A stretch of DNA of 20,490 bases from Xanthobacteraceae bacterium (GCA_030039655.1 JASHVC010000508.1:1-20490), one strand, 5' to 3'. Counted from the stretch's first letter, positions 7,678 to 15,143 are shown. The notes: generated by a model from the sequence alone, not told the origin. Numbers and translations: made by a program.

Positions 7678-8672
7678 TTGCCAATGAAGTCATTGGTATA
7701 GAATTGTTCGGGCGACGCCGGCGGCTTCATGCCTGCCGCATCGACCAGAAGCGCCACAGCCTTTTTCCATTCTTCCGGCGACTGCCAACCGAACGGCTTG
7801 CCTGCGGTGCCCGGCGTTTCAATATACTGAAACGACGCCAGCAAGGTCGCCTTGATTTGCGCCTCCTTGCCGCTGTCGAGCGGATTGGCCGCTACGAGCG
7901 CGGCGACAGCGTCGTCTGGGTGAAGCTGGGCTTCCTTCCAGGCTTTAGCAGTCGCGGCGATGAAATGCCGAACCTTATCCGGTTTGTTTTGAATGCTCGC
8001 TGTCGACACCACGATGCCGTGTGACGGCAGATCGATACCCGCGTCGGCATAGTTGAACTTGCCGACTTCTTTGAATCCGACGGATTTGAGCAGTGCCTCG
8101 CCAGCGGTTCCGTAGCTGCCGGCAACGTCAGCATTGCCTTGCGCCAAGTAAGAATATTTGATCGAACAATCAACCATGACAACTTTAACATCGTCCATGG
8201 TCAGACCAATCTGTTTCAGGTACGCCGGCAGATATTTGATCAGCCCGTCAGTGGGACAAAGCAGGATGCGCTTGCCTTTCAGGTCAGTGGGCTTCTCGAT
8301 ACCTTTGCCAAGAGGAAAGAACAGGGCCAGCGTCGATTTCTGGAAGATGCCCATCACCATTTTGGCTGGCAGCCCCTCGCTGACGAGCTGGGCAATCGTG
8401 CTTGCGTCGGCGAACCCGAAATCATCGGAGCCGTTTCCGACTAGCGTTCCCACAGCCGGCGATCCTTTGCCCTCTAACACCTTCACATCAAGACCTTCGT
8501 CCCGATAGTAGCCTCGCGACACGCCAAGATAGAACGGCGCATGATAACCGAGAGCAGTCCAATCCAGGCGAAGCGTTGACTGTTCTTGAGCACGGGCCTG
8601 CCCAATGACAAAAGCGAACACGCTCATCGCGCACGTCGCCCAGCACGCAACGGCTGATAAGGAGAGGCGCAT
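7674..8672 (-). CDS. NMT1/THI5-like ABC transporter substrate-binding protein
   Basis: This 332-residue periplasmic binding protein belongs to the NMT1/SsuA-like class. A Sec signal peptide is clear: a short basic start MRLSL, a hydrophobic core, and a likely cleavage after residue 28 (GQARA-QEQ, approximately). The mature start STLRLDWTALGYHAPFYLG and the GYYRDEGLDV segment are typical. ATG 8672 is chosen because AGGAG lies seven bases upstream and the signal peptide begins there; the open frame continues upstream to 9137 only as noncoding read-through. It delivers the ligand to the downstream permease and ATPase. It is first in the importer operon, with a promoter and a weak operator box 37-66 bases upstream. 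Members of this class bind sulfonates, pyrimidine precursors, nitrate or aromatic acids; this ligand is unknown. Confidence 0.93.
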   Translation of the reverse strand: MRLSLSAVACWATCAMSVFAFVIGQARAQEQSTLRLDWTALGYHAPFYLGVSRGYYRDEGLDVKVLEGKGSPAVGTLVGNGSDDFGFADASTIAQLVSEGLPAKMVMGIFQKSTLALFFPLGKGIEKPTDLKGKRILLCPTDGLIKYLPAYLKQIGLTMDDVKVVMVDCSIKYSYLAQGNADVAGSYGTAGEALLKSVGFKEVGKFNYADAGIDLPSHGIVVSTASIQNKPDKVRHFIAATAKAWKEAQLHPDDAVAALVAANPLDSGKEAQIKATLLASFQYIETPGTAGKPFGWQSPEEWKKAVALLVDAAGMKPPASPEQFYTNDFIGK

Positions 8673-8707
8673 TGAAACGCTCCTGGGTATGTGATTGCCG
8701 ACATGCA

Positions 8708-8732
8708 TACAATAATGGATTAAACGTATACC
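8708..8732. promoter_or_regulatory. Degenerate operator box, copy 4 (importer operon)
   Basis: TACAATAA (8708-8715, 6/8 to TACGATAT) and CGTATACC (8725-8732, 7/8 to CGTATACG) are separated by nine rather than eight bases. As in copy 1, the GTATACG half directly abuts the -35 of the minus-strand promoter. Confidence 0.5.
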
Positions 8733-8738
8733 TGTCCA
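8709..8738 (-). promoter_or_regulatory. Predicted promoter of the ABC importer operon
   Basis: On the minus strand, TGGACA (8738-8733, 5/6 to the -35) is followed after 18 bases by TATTGT (8714-8709, 4/6 to the -10). It lies 36 bases upstream of the binding-protein ATG. Confidence 0.45.
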
Positions 8739-8817
8739 CTTGGCGTTACCTACTCCAAACGCCATGCTGTTGGGGATGGCGTTCGGGAGCGCTGTTTTTG
8801 GTGCGAGGGGCTTGCAA

Positions 8818-8840
8818 CACTTTGCGGTTTCCGCCAAGTG
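8818..8840. repeat. 23-base imperfect dyad between divergent promoters
   Basis: CACTT-T-GCGG at 8818-8827 and CCGC-C-AAGTG at 8831-8840 are inverted repeats around TTT, with nine paired positions and one mismatch. No T-run follows on the plus strand. It sits 14 bases before the -35 of the CoxL-type operon, where an activator site would be expected. It does not resemble the GTATACG box. Confidence 0.5.
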
Positions 8841-8854
8841 AGTGCCCAGTCGGA

Positions 8855-8884
8855 TTGACAGCCACGATTTGCATACGATATCGT
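8855..8884 (+). promoter_or_regulatory. Predicted sigma70 promoter of the hydroxylase B operon
   Basis: A consensus -35 TTGACA (8855-8860) is followed after 18 bases by TATCGT (8879-8884), the same -10 sequence as in the CoxG operon promoter. The start codon is 34 bases downstream. The operator box begins over the -10 and extends past the expected transcription start. Confidence 0.58.
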
Positions 8885-8897
8885 AAATACGTATACG
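8874..8897. promoter_or_regulatory. Bipartite operator box, copy 2 (hydroxylase B operon)
   Basis: TACGATAT (8874-8881) and CGTATACG (8890-8897) are separated by eight bases, exactly as in copy 1. The left half is extended here into a perfect 12-base palindrome TACGATATCGTA (8874-8885). It also forms an inverted repeat TATCGTA (8879-8885) / TACGATA (8894-8900). The start codon is 21 bases beyond. Confidence 0.8.
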
Positions 8898-8918
8898 ATA
8901 GCATGGGAATAGCGCCGC

Positions 8919-11276
8919 ATGACTGATCATGCTGCCGACGGTTGGATCGGCGCAAGCCTGCTGCGCAAGGAAGATGCTCGTCACCTGTACGGACACGGCA
9001 TGTTCATTGCCGACGTGCAGTTGCCCGAGGTTCAGGACATTGCGTTCGTCCGTAGCCAAATGGCGAGCGCGCGTGTGCGCGGCATCAAAAAGCCGGCAGA
9101 CGCTTCCGGGCAAGTGTTCACTCTTTCCGATATTCAACCGGTCAATATTCTAGAGGCTGGCCCCGAACTTGCCGCCCACCGCCATAGCCCGTATCCGCCT
9201 CTGGCTGATGATCGCGTGCGCTATGTCGGGCAAACGATCGCCGCTTGCCTGATGCCGACGCGAGCGCAAGCAGAAGATTTAGCAGATAAGGTTGAGGTCG
9301 ATCTCGAGGAAATGCCCGCGGTCGTCGATGTTGTCGCAGCGATGCGGCCCGACAGTCCGCGCGTTTTCCATGACTGGCCGAGCAACGCCTACATCAGCAC
9401 GAGCGTCGTAGAAGGAAAGCCAGAATCGCTCGCCGCAGCGCCAATCCGCTTACGCCGTCGGCTGCGACTCAATCGCCAGGCCACCGTGTCACTGGAAGGT
9501 AGAGGCGCGCTTGCCTATTGGGACTACAGGCTAGATGAGCTTGTTGTTTATCTGTCAACTCAGGGTGGTCAGGTCAAACGCCTGGCGCTGTCGCGCATGC
9601 TCAACATTCCTGAGCACAAGGTTCGCGTGATCGCGCCGGACGTTGGCGGCGGTTTTGGCGGCAAGAACCGAATCATGCCGGAGGATATCGCTGTCGCCGC
9701 GATCGCCTTAAAGGTCGGGCATCCGGTGCGATGGATAGAAGACCGGCGCGAACACCTGCTGGCGTCGCCGCACGCTCGCGACCACACCTATGATCTCACC
9801 ATCAGCGCTGAGCGAGACGGTACCCTGCTTGGTCTCGAAGGCGACATCTACATCGATGCCGGCGCCTACGCGCTGTGGCCGACTGGAGCTTTTCAGGAAG
9901 CCAGCATGGCCTCGCGCAACCTGACCGGGCCATATCGCATGCGCCATCTGAAGCTTAATGCGTATACAGTCGCGACTAATAAGGCGCCGATGGGTCCGTA
10001 CCGCGGCGTCGCCCGACCCGGCGCGACTTTCGCGATCGAGCGGCTGGTCGACGAGGTAGCCCGCGAACTGGGCCGCGAACCCGTTGATCTGCGCCGTCAG
10101 AACGCGGTGACGGCGGCGGAACTCCCTTATCGGACCGCCGCCGGTCTCAAGCTCGACACCGGGGACTACATTGCCGCTCTCGATATTGCGCGCGACAAGA
10201 TTGATTTGCCGGCGATCCGCAAACGGCAGGCCGCGGGCGAATCCGACGGTCGCAAGATTGGCGTCGGATTTGCGTTCTATACCGAGCAAAGTGGTCACGG
10301 GACCGTGGAGTTCATGAAGCGCAAATTCCGCGTCATACCCGGCTACGAGTCAGCCAATGCTCGCATGCTGCCGGACGGCAGCGTCCTGATCTACGTCGGC
10401 GTGCAGAATCACGGCCAGGGCCACGAGACCTCGCTGGCGCAGATCGCGGCGCACGAACTCGGCATCAATCCAGCACAGATTTCCGTCCGGTACGGCGACA
10501 CCGCGATCGGGCCTTACGGTTTTGGCACGTTCGCCTCTCGCTCGATCGTGTTTGCCGGCGGCGCCGTCGGAAAGGCCGCCCGTAGTCTCGCGCAAAAGAT
10601 CCAGCGCATCGGTGCACATCTCCTGCAGACAGATATCGCCTCAACTCGTATTGGCGATGGGATGGTGCACGGCCCGTCCGGCAAGGTCGGCTTTTCTGAA
10701 ATCGCGTTCGCCGCCAATGCGCGGCCGGACCAGCTGCCGACTGGTATGGATCCGCTGCTGGACGCGATCGCGACCTATGAACCGGCTGATTCTGGCGGTG
10801 TGTTCGCATACGGGACGCATGCCGTGGTCGTGGCGGTGGAACCGGACAGCGGTGTTGTCGAACTTCTCGACTACGTTGTCTCCGAAGACTGCGGCACCAT
10901 GATCAATCCGATGATCGTTGATGGGCAGGTGCAGGGTGGCATCGCGCAGGGCATCGGCACAGCGCTGTACGAAGAGATTCCCTATGACGAGTTGGGCCAG
11001 CCGCTCGCAACCACGTTCGCCGACTATATGGTGCCGTGCGCTCCTGAAATTCCTACGGTTCGCATCGAACATATCGTCACTCCAGCGCTGACCACGGAAT
11101 ACGGCGTGAAAGGTCTGGGCGAAGGTGGAGCGATCGCTCCACCGGCAGCGATTGCCAACGCCGTCGCCGACGCGTTTCGCGATGTCGGCGCCAGCTTCAA
11201 CGAGACGCCGCTAACGCCGCGCCGAGTCTCTGAGGAGGTTGCCGCGGCGCGCCGCAAGAAAGAAGGCGGGGCATGA
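8919..11276 (+). CDS. Molybdopterin-binding large subunit of molybdenum hydroxylase B (CoxL-like)
   Basis: This 785-residue protein is a CoxL-type large subunit of the xanthine dehydrogenase superfamily. The N-terminal IGASLLRKEDARHLYGHG (10-27) is characteristic. The molybdopterin motifs are GGGFGGK (243-249), the active-site loop PYRGVARPG (360-368), GQGHETS (499-505) and GVKGLGEGG (729-737) with catalytic Glu735. True CO dehydrogenase has a cysteine in AYRCSFR; this loop lacks it, so the enzyme is a hydroxylase of an organic substrate, not a CO oxidiser. Length is normal (about 780-800). Its stop overlaps the FAD-subunit ATG by four bases. It is the first gene of a three-gene operon under the promoter and operator at 8855-8897. 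The substrate is unknown; N-heteroaromatic or aromatic acid is inferred from context. Confidence 0.94.
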   Translation: MTDHAADGWIGASLLRKEDARHLYGHGMFIADVQLPEVQDIAFVRSQMASARVRGIKKPADASGQVFTLSDIQPVNILEAGPELAAHRHSPYPPLADDRVRYVGQTIAACLMPTRAQAEDLADKVEVDLEEMPAVVDVVAAMRPDSPRVFHDWPSNAYISTSVVEGKPESLAAAPIRLRRRLRLNRQATVSLEGRGALAYWDYRLDELVVYLSTQGGQVKRLALSRMLNIPEHKVRVIAPDVGGGFGGKNRIMPEDIAVAAIALKVGHPVRWIEDRREHLLASPHARDHTYDLTISAERDGTLLGLEGDIYIDAGAYALWPTGAFQEASMASRNLTGPYRMRHLKLNAYTVATNKAPMGPYRGVARPGATFAIERLVDEVARELGREPVDLRRQNAVTAAELPYRTAAGLKLDTGDYIAALDIARDKIDLPAIRKRQAAGESDGRKIGVGFAFYTEQSGHGTVEFMKRKFRVIPGYESANARMLPDGSVLIYVGVQNHGQGHETSLAQIAAHELGINPAQISVRYGDTAIGPYGFGTFASRSIVFAGGAVGKAARSLAQKIQRIGAHLLQTDIASTRIGDGMVHGPSGKVGFSEIAFAANARPDQLPTGMDPLLDAIATYEPADSGGVFAYGTHAVVVAVEPDSGVVELLDYVVSEDCGTMINPMIVDGQVQGGIAQGIGTALYEEIPYDELGQPLATTFADYMVPCAPEIPTVRIEHIVTPALTTEYGVKGLGEGGAIAPPAAIANAVADAFRDVGASFNETPLTPRRVSEEVAAARRKKEGGA

Positions 11277-12106
11277 AATCCGCGGCGTTCGCATATGTGC
11301 TCGCAAAGAATATCAGCGACGCTACCTCGGCGCTGGCTCGACACGGCGAGTCAGCCGCCCTCATTGCCGGCGGCCAGTCACTGGTGCCGATGCTCAATTT
11401 GCGAGTCGCCGTGCCGGAGCTCCTTGTCGACATCGCTAGCCTGGAGGAGTTGAAGGAGAACGGGTCGAACCTCGCCAGCCATCGCCTTGGTGCCTTGACC
11501 ACGCACGCCGATATTGAGGACGGGAAAGTTTCCGATCCGTTCGGCGGACTGCTTCGGAAGGTGGCGTCGGGAATTTCGTATCGCGCGGTGCGCAACTACG
11601 GCACCGTCGGCGGCAGTGTTGCGCTGGCCGATCCCGCGGCCGATTGGCCGGTCTGCCTGCTGGCGCTGGGCGCCGAAGTCCGCATTGCCGGCGGCAAGGG
11701 TAGCCGCTTGCAGCCCATGGACAGTTTCCTCCGCGGCCAATATACGACCGCGCTCGGTCACGATGAGATCATTCTCGGCTTCGACATTCCGCGGGACCGC
11801 GCCGGCATCCGCTGGGGCTTTTCCAAGGTGGTGCGAAAAAGCGGGGCGTTTTCCAGCTCCATCGCGGTTGCCATCCAACGGGGCGCGGACGGGCCGGCTG
11901 CGGTGGCGCTCGGCGCTGCCGGACCGCGGCCCTATCTGCTGCCGACCACCGCGGCGCGTATCGGCCGCGGCGAAACTTCGGAAGGCTCACTGCGCGAGGC
12001 CATCGCCAAGGACCTAGCCGCCTGCGTGCCGGATGAGGACGCCTATTTGCAGCGCCTCCACACCTCGACCGTGTTGCGGGCGGTACGGGAGATGCCGCGT
12101 CCATGA
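11273..12106 (+). CDS. FAD-binding middle subunit of molybdenum hydroxylase B (CoxM-type)
   Basis: This 277-residue protein has the FAD-binding domain with AGGQSLVPMLNLR (32-44) and the second glycine loop TVGGSVALADPAADWP (111-126). A CO-dehydrogenase-flavoprotein C-terminal domain follows. It relays electrons from the 2Fe-2S subunit to an external acceptor. The ATG overlaps the large-subunit stop, and its own TGA overlaps the 2Fe-2S ATG, both by four bases, so the three subunits are translationally coupled in the order large, FAD, 2Fe-2S. The AGGQS loop and overall sequence differ from the FAD subunit of hydroxylase A. Confidence 0.94.
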   Translation: MKSAAFAYVLAKNISDATSALARHGESAALIAGGQSLVPMLNLRVAVPELLVDIASLEELKENGSNLASHRLGALTTHADIEDGKVSDPFGGLLRKVASGISYRAVRNYGTVGGSVALADPAADWPVCLLALGAEVRIAGGKGSRLQPMDSFLRGQYTTALGHDEIILGFDIPRDRAGIRWGFSKVVRKSGAFSSSIAVAIQRGADGPAAVALGAAGPRPYLLPTTAARIGRGETSEGSLREAIAKDLAACVPDEDAYLQRLHTSTVLRAVREMPRP

Positions 12107-12585
12107 AATCGGTAACCGTCGAAGTAAACGGCACGAAGCGCGCTGGCGACATCGAGCCGCGGCAGACGCTCGCCGACTTTCTGCGCGACCATTGCCGTCT
12201 GACCGCGACCCATCTTGGCTGCGAGCACGGCGCCTGCGGCGCCTGCACCGTGGTCGTCGATGGCAAGGCGACGCGTTCCTGTCTTCGTCTTGCGGTGATG
12301 TGCGACGGGCGCTCAGTCCAGACGCTCGAGGGCTTCGGCAGCGATCGCATCATGGAAGTGCTGCGCCAACATTTCCATGAGAACCATGCCTTGCAGTGCG
12401 GATTTTGCACGCCGGGCATGTTGATAATGGCGCGCGACATCTTGTTACGCTTGCCTGCCCCCGACGCCGCAACGGTACGTCACCAACTTAGCGGTCAAAT
12501 CTGCCGCTGTACCGGCTACGCCAATATTGTCAAAGCGATTGTCACGGCCGGAAAAGCCTTGGCTGAGGGCACGGAAACTGCGTGA
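12103..12585 (+). CDS. 2Fe-2S subunit of molybdenum hydroxylase B (CoxS-type)
   Basis: This 160-residue protein has two [2Fe-2S] sites: Cys40, 45, 48 and 60 (GCEHGACGAC) and Cys99, 102, 134 and 136 (QCGFCTPG and GQICRC). It forms the electron bridge between molybdenum and FAD. It is the last gene of the plus-strand operon and starts inside the FAD-gene stop (ATGA). Two genes often found with such enzymes, a CoxD/CoxE-type maturation pair or a MocA-type cytidylyltransferase, do not follow. The downstream neighbour is convergent. Confidence 0.95.
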   Translation: MKSVTVEVNGTKRAGDIEPRQTLADFLRDHCRLTATHLGCEHGACGACTVVVDGKATRSCLRLAVMCDGRSVQTLEGFGSDRIMEVLRQHFHENHALQCGFCTPGMLIMARDILLRLPAPDAATVRHQLSGQICRCTGYANIVKAIVTAGKALAEGTETA

Positions 12586-12846
12586 TAGCTGACGAACAGC
12601 ATTTTCTCGCTTGAGCCAAGTTGAAGCGTGCCGCGCCAGGCGCCCCTTACTTCGGCTTTAAATCGATCGCATCGCGAAGCGCAAAACCGAATCGAAGAGG
12701 TGAGACATTCTTTCCTCGATTTTGGAAGTAAGCAGAGACAAAATTTCGCGCGAATGTTTGAAGAGGCCGCGGCATCATTTCGATGTCTCAAAATAAATTA
12801 AGAGAATCGGCGAAACACTTGCGACGAGCGGCAATGCGTTTAGCAA
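12586..12846. other. 261-base convergent intergenic region
   Basis: No gene is supported here. A weak hairpin GCTG-acgaa-CAGC (12588-12600) followed by ATTTTCTC lies just past the 2Fe-2S stop and could end that operon. Another imperfect inverted pair lies at 12690-12700 and 12714-12721. On the other side, an AT-rich stretch (about 12788-12802) could take part in ending the ubiD-like transcript, but I see no strong stem. Confidence 0.4.
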
Positions 12847-14280
12847 TCAGAAATCCTTCGGAAGTTCACGAGCCCATTTGACTCGCATTCGCGCATCAAG
12901 TCGCTTGCTGGACCGGGCAATAGTCGGGAATGTCTTTTGCCTATTGAACGGAACGCATGCATCGATGACCACCCGCGAGTTCCGCTTGTCGCTTTTAGCA
13001 TCGTAGCACATTGGGTCGAGCGCCGAGCTCCAGCCGCCGTGGATGACATCGACCTGGATGCGCGGATCGCAGCGCGTGCACATCGCCCAGATAACGTCGT
13101 TGATGTTGGTCGGATCGATGTCATCGTCGACCACGATTGTCCACCGATTGCAATAGGCGCCAGCGTGACAATGCGAGGCCACCATGCCGGCTTGCTTGGC
13201 GTGACCGCCGTAGAGCTGCTTGATCGACACTGTCAGCATGAAGCGACTGCCGCCTGCTTCGTGGGCCCAGACGCCCTTCACCTCCGGGATGCCGGCGGCC
13301 TCCAGCTGGTTCCAAACCGCGCCGCAGCGATAGGTGCCGAGATAGAAGGTGTTGTCATTGGGCGGCACGGCAGGAATCGCCCCCATGAGAATGGGGTCGT
13401 TGCGGTGCATCATAGTGGCGATACGGATCGCCGGCTCGGGGTGACTGTCGGACGGATAATAGCCGGTCCATTCGCCGAGCGGCCCCTCATTCAGCCTGTC
13501 ATTTGGCCGGATGAAACCTTCAAACGCGATCTCGGCGTTGGCCGGCACCGGCAGTCCGGTGCGCGGCATGTTGACCACCTCGATCGGCTCGCCGAGGATC
13601 CCGCCGGCAGCTTCGATCTCACTTTTGCCATAAGGAATCTCGAGCCCTCCGAGCATGAAGAGCGCGGGATGCATCCCGACAACGACCGCGACCGGACAGG
13701 CCTGTCCGCGGTCGTGGTATTTGCCCATGATCAGAAGACCGTGCTTGCCCGGCGACATGAACACGGTCGCGACGTCCGGTCCTTGGCTTTGAACGCGATA
13801 GCAGCCGTAGTTGAGCCACCCGGTGTCCGGATCCTTCATCACCACCGTGCACGCCGTGCCGATATAAGGACCACCGTCGTGTTCGTGCCATACCGGCGTC
13901 GGAATTTTTTGGATGTTGACGTCCTTGCCTTCGCATACGTTTTCGAGCAGCGGGCCGCCGTTGACCGGCTGTGGCGCGTGCGACGGCGCATGTTTCATGT
14001 AGTCGCGCCACCATCCGATCAATTCCATTTCGGAAGCAGTCGGCGGCAAACCGAGTGCGACATTGATCCTCGGTACTGATGTGAGGATGTTGGCGATGAC
14101 GCGGTGGCCCTTCGGAAAGCCCGGCACTTCGTCGAACAGCAATGCCGGATTTCCCATCTGCCGTTGAAAGATATCGACGAAGCCGCCAATCTCCTCTTTG
14201 GTGTCGGCTCCCTTAATGGTCTTTAGCTGTCCTGCAGTGTCGATTGCCCGAATCCAGTCACGCAGATCCTTGTTAGCCAT
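12847..14280 (-). CDS. UbiD-family prenyl-FMN-dependent decarboxylase
   Basis: This 477-residue protein is a UbiD-family (de)carboxylase, acting on aromatic or alpha,beta-unsaturated acids with prenylated FMN. The expected active-site set is present. Asn157 and Arg162 are in WLNYGCYRVQ, His180 is in SPGKHG and Glu221 is in KSEIEAAGG. Glu265 and Glu270 are in EGPLGEWTGYY. These match the metal/cofactor residues and the Glu-Arg-Glu catalytic triad of Aspergillus Fdc1 by order and spacing. Length is normal (450-510). The start is the ATG 14280; the promoter and operator box lie within 60 bases upstream. The flavin prenyltransferase UbiX needed to make the cofactor is not in the window. Its shared operator with the two Mo hydroxylases implies a step in the same pathway, either removing a ring carboxylate or, less likely, carboxylating. 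Confidence 0.94.
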   Translation of the reverse strand: MANKDLRDWIRAIDTAGQLKTIKGADTKEEIGGFVDIFQRQMGNPALLFDEVPGFPKGHRVIANILTSVPRINVALGLPPTASEMELIGWWRDYMKHAPSHAPQPVNGGPLLENVCEGKDVNIQKIPTPVWHEHDGGPYIGTACTVVMKDPDTGWLNYGCYRVQSQGPDVATVFMSPGKHGLLIMGKYHDRGQACPVAVVVGMHPALFMLGGLEIPYGKSEIEAAGGILGEPIEVVNMPRTGLPVPANAEIAFEGFIRPNDRLNEGPLGEWTGYYPSDSHPEPAIRIATMMHRNDPILMGAIPAVPPNDNTFYLGTYRCGAVWNQLEAAGIPEVKGVWAHEAGGSRFMLTVSIKQLYGGHAKQAGMVASHCHAGAYCNRWTIVVDDDIDPTNINDVIWAMCTRCDPRIQVDVIHGGWSSALDPMCYDAKSDKRNSRVVIDACVPFNRQKTFPTIARSSKRLDARMRVKWARELPKDF

Positions 14281-14295
14281 TTCCTGCTGTCCCTA

Positions 14296-14319
14296 CGTAT
14301 ACGAACGAGAAATATCGTA
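14296..14319. promoter_or_regulatory. Bipartite operator box, copy 3 (ubiD-like gene), inverted
   Basis: CGTATACG (14296-14303) and ATATCGTA (14312-14319) are separated by eight bases. On the minus strand this reads TACGATAT-N8-CGTATACG, identical in half-sites and spacing to copies 1 and 2. It ends 15 bases before the ubiD-like start codon and overlaps the -10, in the same geometry as copy 2. Confidence 0.8.
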
Positions 14320-14337
14320 CACAAAGCAGGCCGACAA
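14309..14337 (-). promoter_or_regulatory. Predicted promoter of the ubiD-like gene
   Basis: On the minus strand, TTGTCG (14337-14332) is followed after 17 bases by TATTTC (14314-14309). Both are weak matches. The -10 begins at the last three bases of the TACGATAT half, as it does in the hydroxylase B promoter. Confidence 0.4.
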
Positions 14338-14538
14338 CGACAAGGGCAAATGGCTGGCAAGCACAACACGCAATCGATGAATTGCAAGGCCCTGCACCCA
14401 AAGACGCCAAGGGTGATTGAACGCCGTCCGGCGAGTTCTACGACAACAACCCATCCATGGTGCTGCAGCGGCCGACTGCGTCCTTAAGGCCAGTTTGCGC
14501 GGGGTCAGACACGGCCATTCTCCTTGAAGCGGGCGCTA

Positions 14539-15114
14539 TCACCCCGACGGGAGGGCGCGCAATCGAAGCGTTAATGCTTTCAACTCCAGCAACAATTGGT
14601 GGAGAGCCGTGCGGGAAGCTTCATCGATCAGCCGACTTTGCGCATCGAATTTGGTCTTGGCGTTTGCGATGTCGACATGCGGAATATTCACAGCAATCAT
14701 GTTAAGCGAAACGCACACGTGGCGAAAATGAAACTGGCCGCGCGCTGTGCCGAGCGGACTGACTGAAGCGCCGAATACCCCGCACGGCTTGCCGTTAACA
14801 GGCGGATCGGGAGGACGCGACAGCCATTCGAGCGCGTTTTTTAGGACGCCGGAAAGCGAGAAATTATATTCTGGAACAGCGAATATAAGCGCATCTGCAC
14901 TGTTCACACGCGCGCGAAATTCTTTGACGACTTCCGGGAATCCCTTCTGCTCGACATCGGCATTGTAAAAGGGGATACTTCTCAGCTCCGCCATCTCGAA
15001 CATCATTTCGTCCGGCAAAATCGACGCGATGGCCCGCAAGGCTCCCGAATTGTAGGACTGCGCGCGGAGACTTCCCGATATGCCAAGTAACTTGATTGGC
15101 GATTGGTTTGCCAT
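14539..15114 (-). CDS. NAD(P)H-dependent FMN reductase (flavodoxin-like fold)
   Basis: This 191-residue protein belongs to the NADPH-dependent FMN reductase family. The FMN-phosphate loop GSLRAQSYN is at 14-22, and the signature PEYNFSLSGVLKNALEWLSR is at 81-100. It reduces FMN or quinone-like acceptors with NAD(P)H, in the cytoplasm. Length is typical (180-200). GGAG lies about 11 bases before the ATG. It starts 29 bases after the Pht5-like gene and so probably ends that operon. Reduced FMN could serve a flavin-dependent step or UbiX-type cofactor synthesis for the neighbouring UbiD; alternatively it could help feed electrons to the oxygenase. None of these is shown by the sequence. Confidence 0.9.
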   Translation of the reverse strand: MANQSPIKLLGISGSLRAQSYNSGALRAIASILPDEMMFEMAELRSIPFYNADVEQKGFPEVVKEFRARVNSADALIFAVPEYNFSLSGVLKNALEWLSRPPDPPVNGKPCGVFGASVSPLGTARGQFHFRHVCVSLNMIAVNIPHVDIANAKTKFDAQSRLIDEASRTALHQLLLELKALTLRLRALPSG

Positions 15115-15143
15115 CGACTAGCAAGCTCCATGACGTCGGCTGT

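Larger units (their letters stand above)
8673..8918. other. 246-base divergent intergenic region (importer / hydroxylase B)
   Basis: No gene is supported here. The region holds a minus-strand promoter with a weak operator box near the importer, a 23-base dyad at 8818-8840, and a plus-strand promoter overlapped by a full operator box near the CoxL-type gene. Confidence 0.7.
14281..14538. other. 258-base intergenic region between FMN reductase and ubiD-like genes
   Basis: No gene is supported here. The ubiD-like promoter and operator occupy 14296-14337. The remaining bases up to 14538 show no clear terminator for the upstream FMN reductase gene; an imperfect inverted repeat GAAC-GCCG / CGGC-GA-GTTC lies near 14418-14437. 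This is the border between the two regulons. Confidence 0.5.

Noticed and set aside
8673..9137. Upstream extension of the substrate-binding protein to a 487-residue frame
   Set aside because: It would bury the signal peptide, cross two promoters and the start of the divergent CoxL-like gene; ATG 8672 has an AGGAG at the right distance.
8919..12585. True aerobic CO dehydrogenase (coxLMS)
   Set aside because: The large subunit has PYRGVARP where CO dehydrogenase has a cysteine-bearing AYRCSFR loop, and no CoxD/E/F genes are nearby.
12702..12789. Inverted pair GAGACAT / ATGTCTC in the convergent gap
   Set aside because: Seven-base arms 75 bases apart are expected by chance in a window this size and no other structure supports them.
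12516..12791. Minus-strand open frame of 91 codons in the convergent gap
   Set aside because: It overlaps the 3' end of the 2Fe-2S gene on the other strand and shows no protein family pattern.
12937..14079. Plus-strand open frame of 380 codons
   Set aside because: It is opposite the UbiD-family gene, which has full catalytic motifs; the His/Asp/Arg-rich product is the usual complement artefact.
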